Below, one piece after another: positions 63,945-64,000 of a stretch of 64,000 nucleotides of DNA (the first letter of the stretch is position 1; each line of letters starts with the position of its first letter). The notes beneath the pieces are model-generated. The model had not been told where the DNA came from and made no database searches. It saw only the letters and a list, made by a program, of their open reading frames with translations. Location of the stretch: NCBI RefSeq assembly GCF_002251245.1, contig NZ_NPJG01000018.1, positions 1 to 64,000 of the forward strand, in the 5' to 3' direction. The translations under genes were made by a program, and so were the position numbers. The stretch comes from Prevotella sp. P5-92. GTDB taxonomy: Bacteria; Bacteroidota; Bacteroidia; Bacteroidales; Bacteroidaceae.

Positions 63945-64000
63945 TCATTTCTCGAAGTGCTGATAGTCTTTCAGACTTGTCCAGTCGCCGCCCCATGTAA
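63945..64000 (-). CDS. C-terminal end of probable M15-family peptidase (partial)
   Basis: The minus strand in the window ends with a frame reading WGGDWTSLKDYQHFEK then stop. WGGDW and the D-x-x-HFE pattern, with the zinc-ligand His, are hallmarks of M15 D-Ala-D-Ala or L-Ala-D-Glu peptidases and phage-type endolysins. Only about 18 residues are visible; the rest is beyond the edge. Confidence 0.55.
   Translation of the reverse strand, partial: TWGGDWTSLKDYQHFEK

Overview
The window looks like a chromosomal segment of a Bacteroidales bacterium, most probably a Prevotella or close relative. The evidence is SusC/SusD-type and TonB-dependent outer membrane systems, many lipoproteins, DUF4249, FISUMP and DUF4105 proteins, GH97 and GH2 glycosidases, and promoters of the Bacteroidetes type (TTTG, 19 bp, TAnnTTTG) with few strong Shine-Dalgarno sites. 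The species call is inference from protein content.

1-9.5 kb (minus strand): one long gene train reads yicC, gmk, a nadD fused in frame to a phosphoethanolamine-transferase-like sulfatase-fold enzyme, two acyltransferase-3 membrane proteins, a UbiA-type prenyltransferase, a HAD phosphatase and a DUF6080 membrane protein. The last three look like a lipid-linked sugar module. 9.5-13.5 kb (plus): a polyferredoxin with a NapH-like membrane domain, a Tat-exported aldo/keto reductase lipoprotein with Fe-S motifs, then tatA and tatC, so Tat substrate and Tat translocase share one operon. 13.7-20.5 kb: a coiled-coil lipoprotein and an OmpA-family protein, both probably highly expressed, then three secreted or lipid-anchored proteins of unknown role. 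20.7-24.7 kb: a TonB-dependent receptor with a DUF4249 lipoprotein, convergent with an outer membrane beta-barrel-like protein.

25.0-40.7 kb: a segment bounded by two nearly identical 245-bp direct repeats, about 15.5 kb apart. It starts with a chimera in which the promoter and N-terminus of an AbiEi-type antitoxin are joined to the C-terminal piece of a FecR-type anti-sigma factor. An eight-gene operon follows: SusC (with STN domain), SusD, a lipoprotein, a FISUMP lipoprotein, an Lnb-N/DUF4105 protein, an InlB-repeat-like secreted protein and two TlpA-like thioredoxins. It has no glycoside hydrolase or recognisable protease. The segment ends in nested insertion-sequence debris (IS982 and two IS66 fragments) and palindromic 21-23 bp tandem arrays.

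40.7-56.3 kb (mostly minus): yifB/comM, a thioredoxin-fold lipoprotein that has lost CXXC, an OmpA/TPR lipoprotein, tRNA-Leu(UAA), a cysteine-rich lipoprotein with an in-frame minisatellite, argH, an SRPBCC protein, pyrE, prmC, a divergent queH, and gltB-gltD. 56.7-64 kb: a GT2 glycosyltransferase, an SGNH esterase with a GH97 enzyme, a convergent secreted GH2 enzyme, and the C-terminal end of a probable M15 peptidase cut by the window edge.

All functional names come from reading motifs by eye. No database search was possible, so remote assignments are marked as such.
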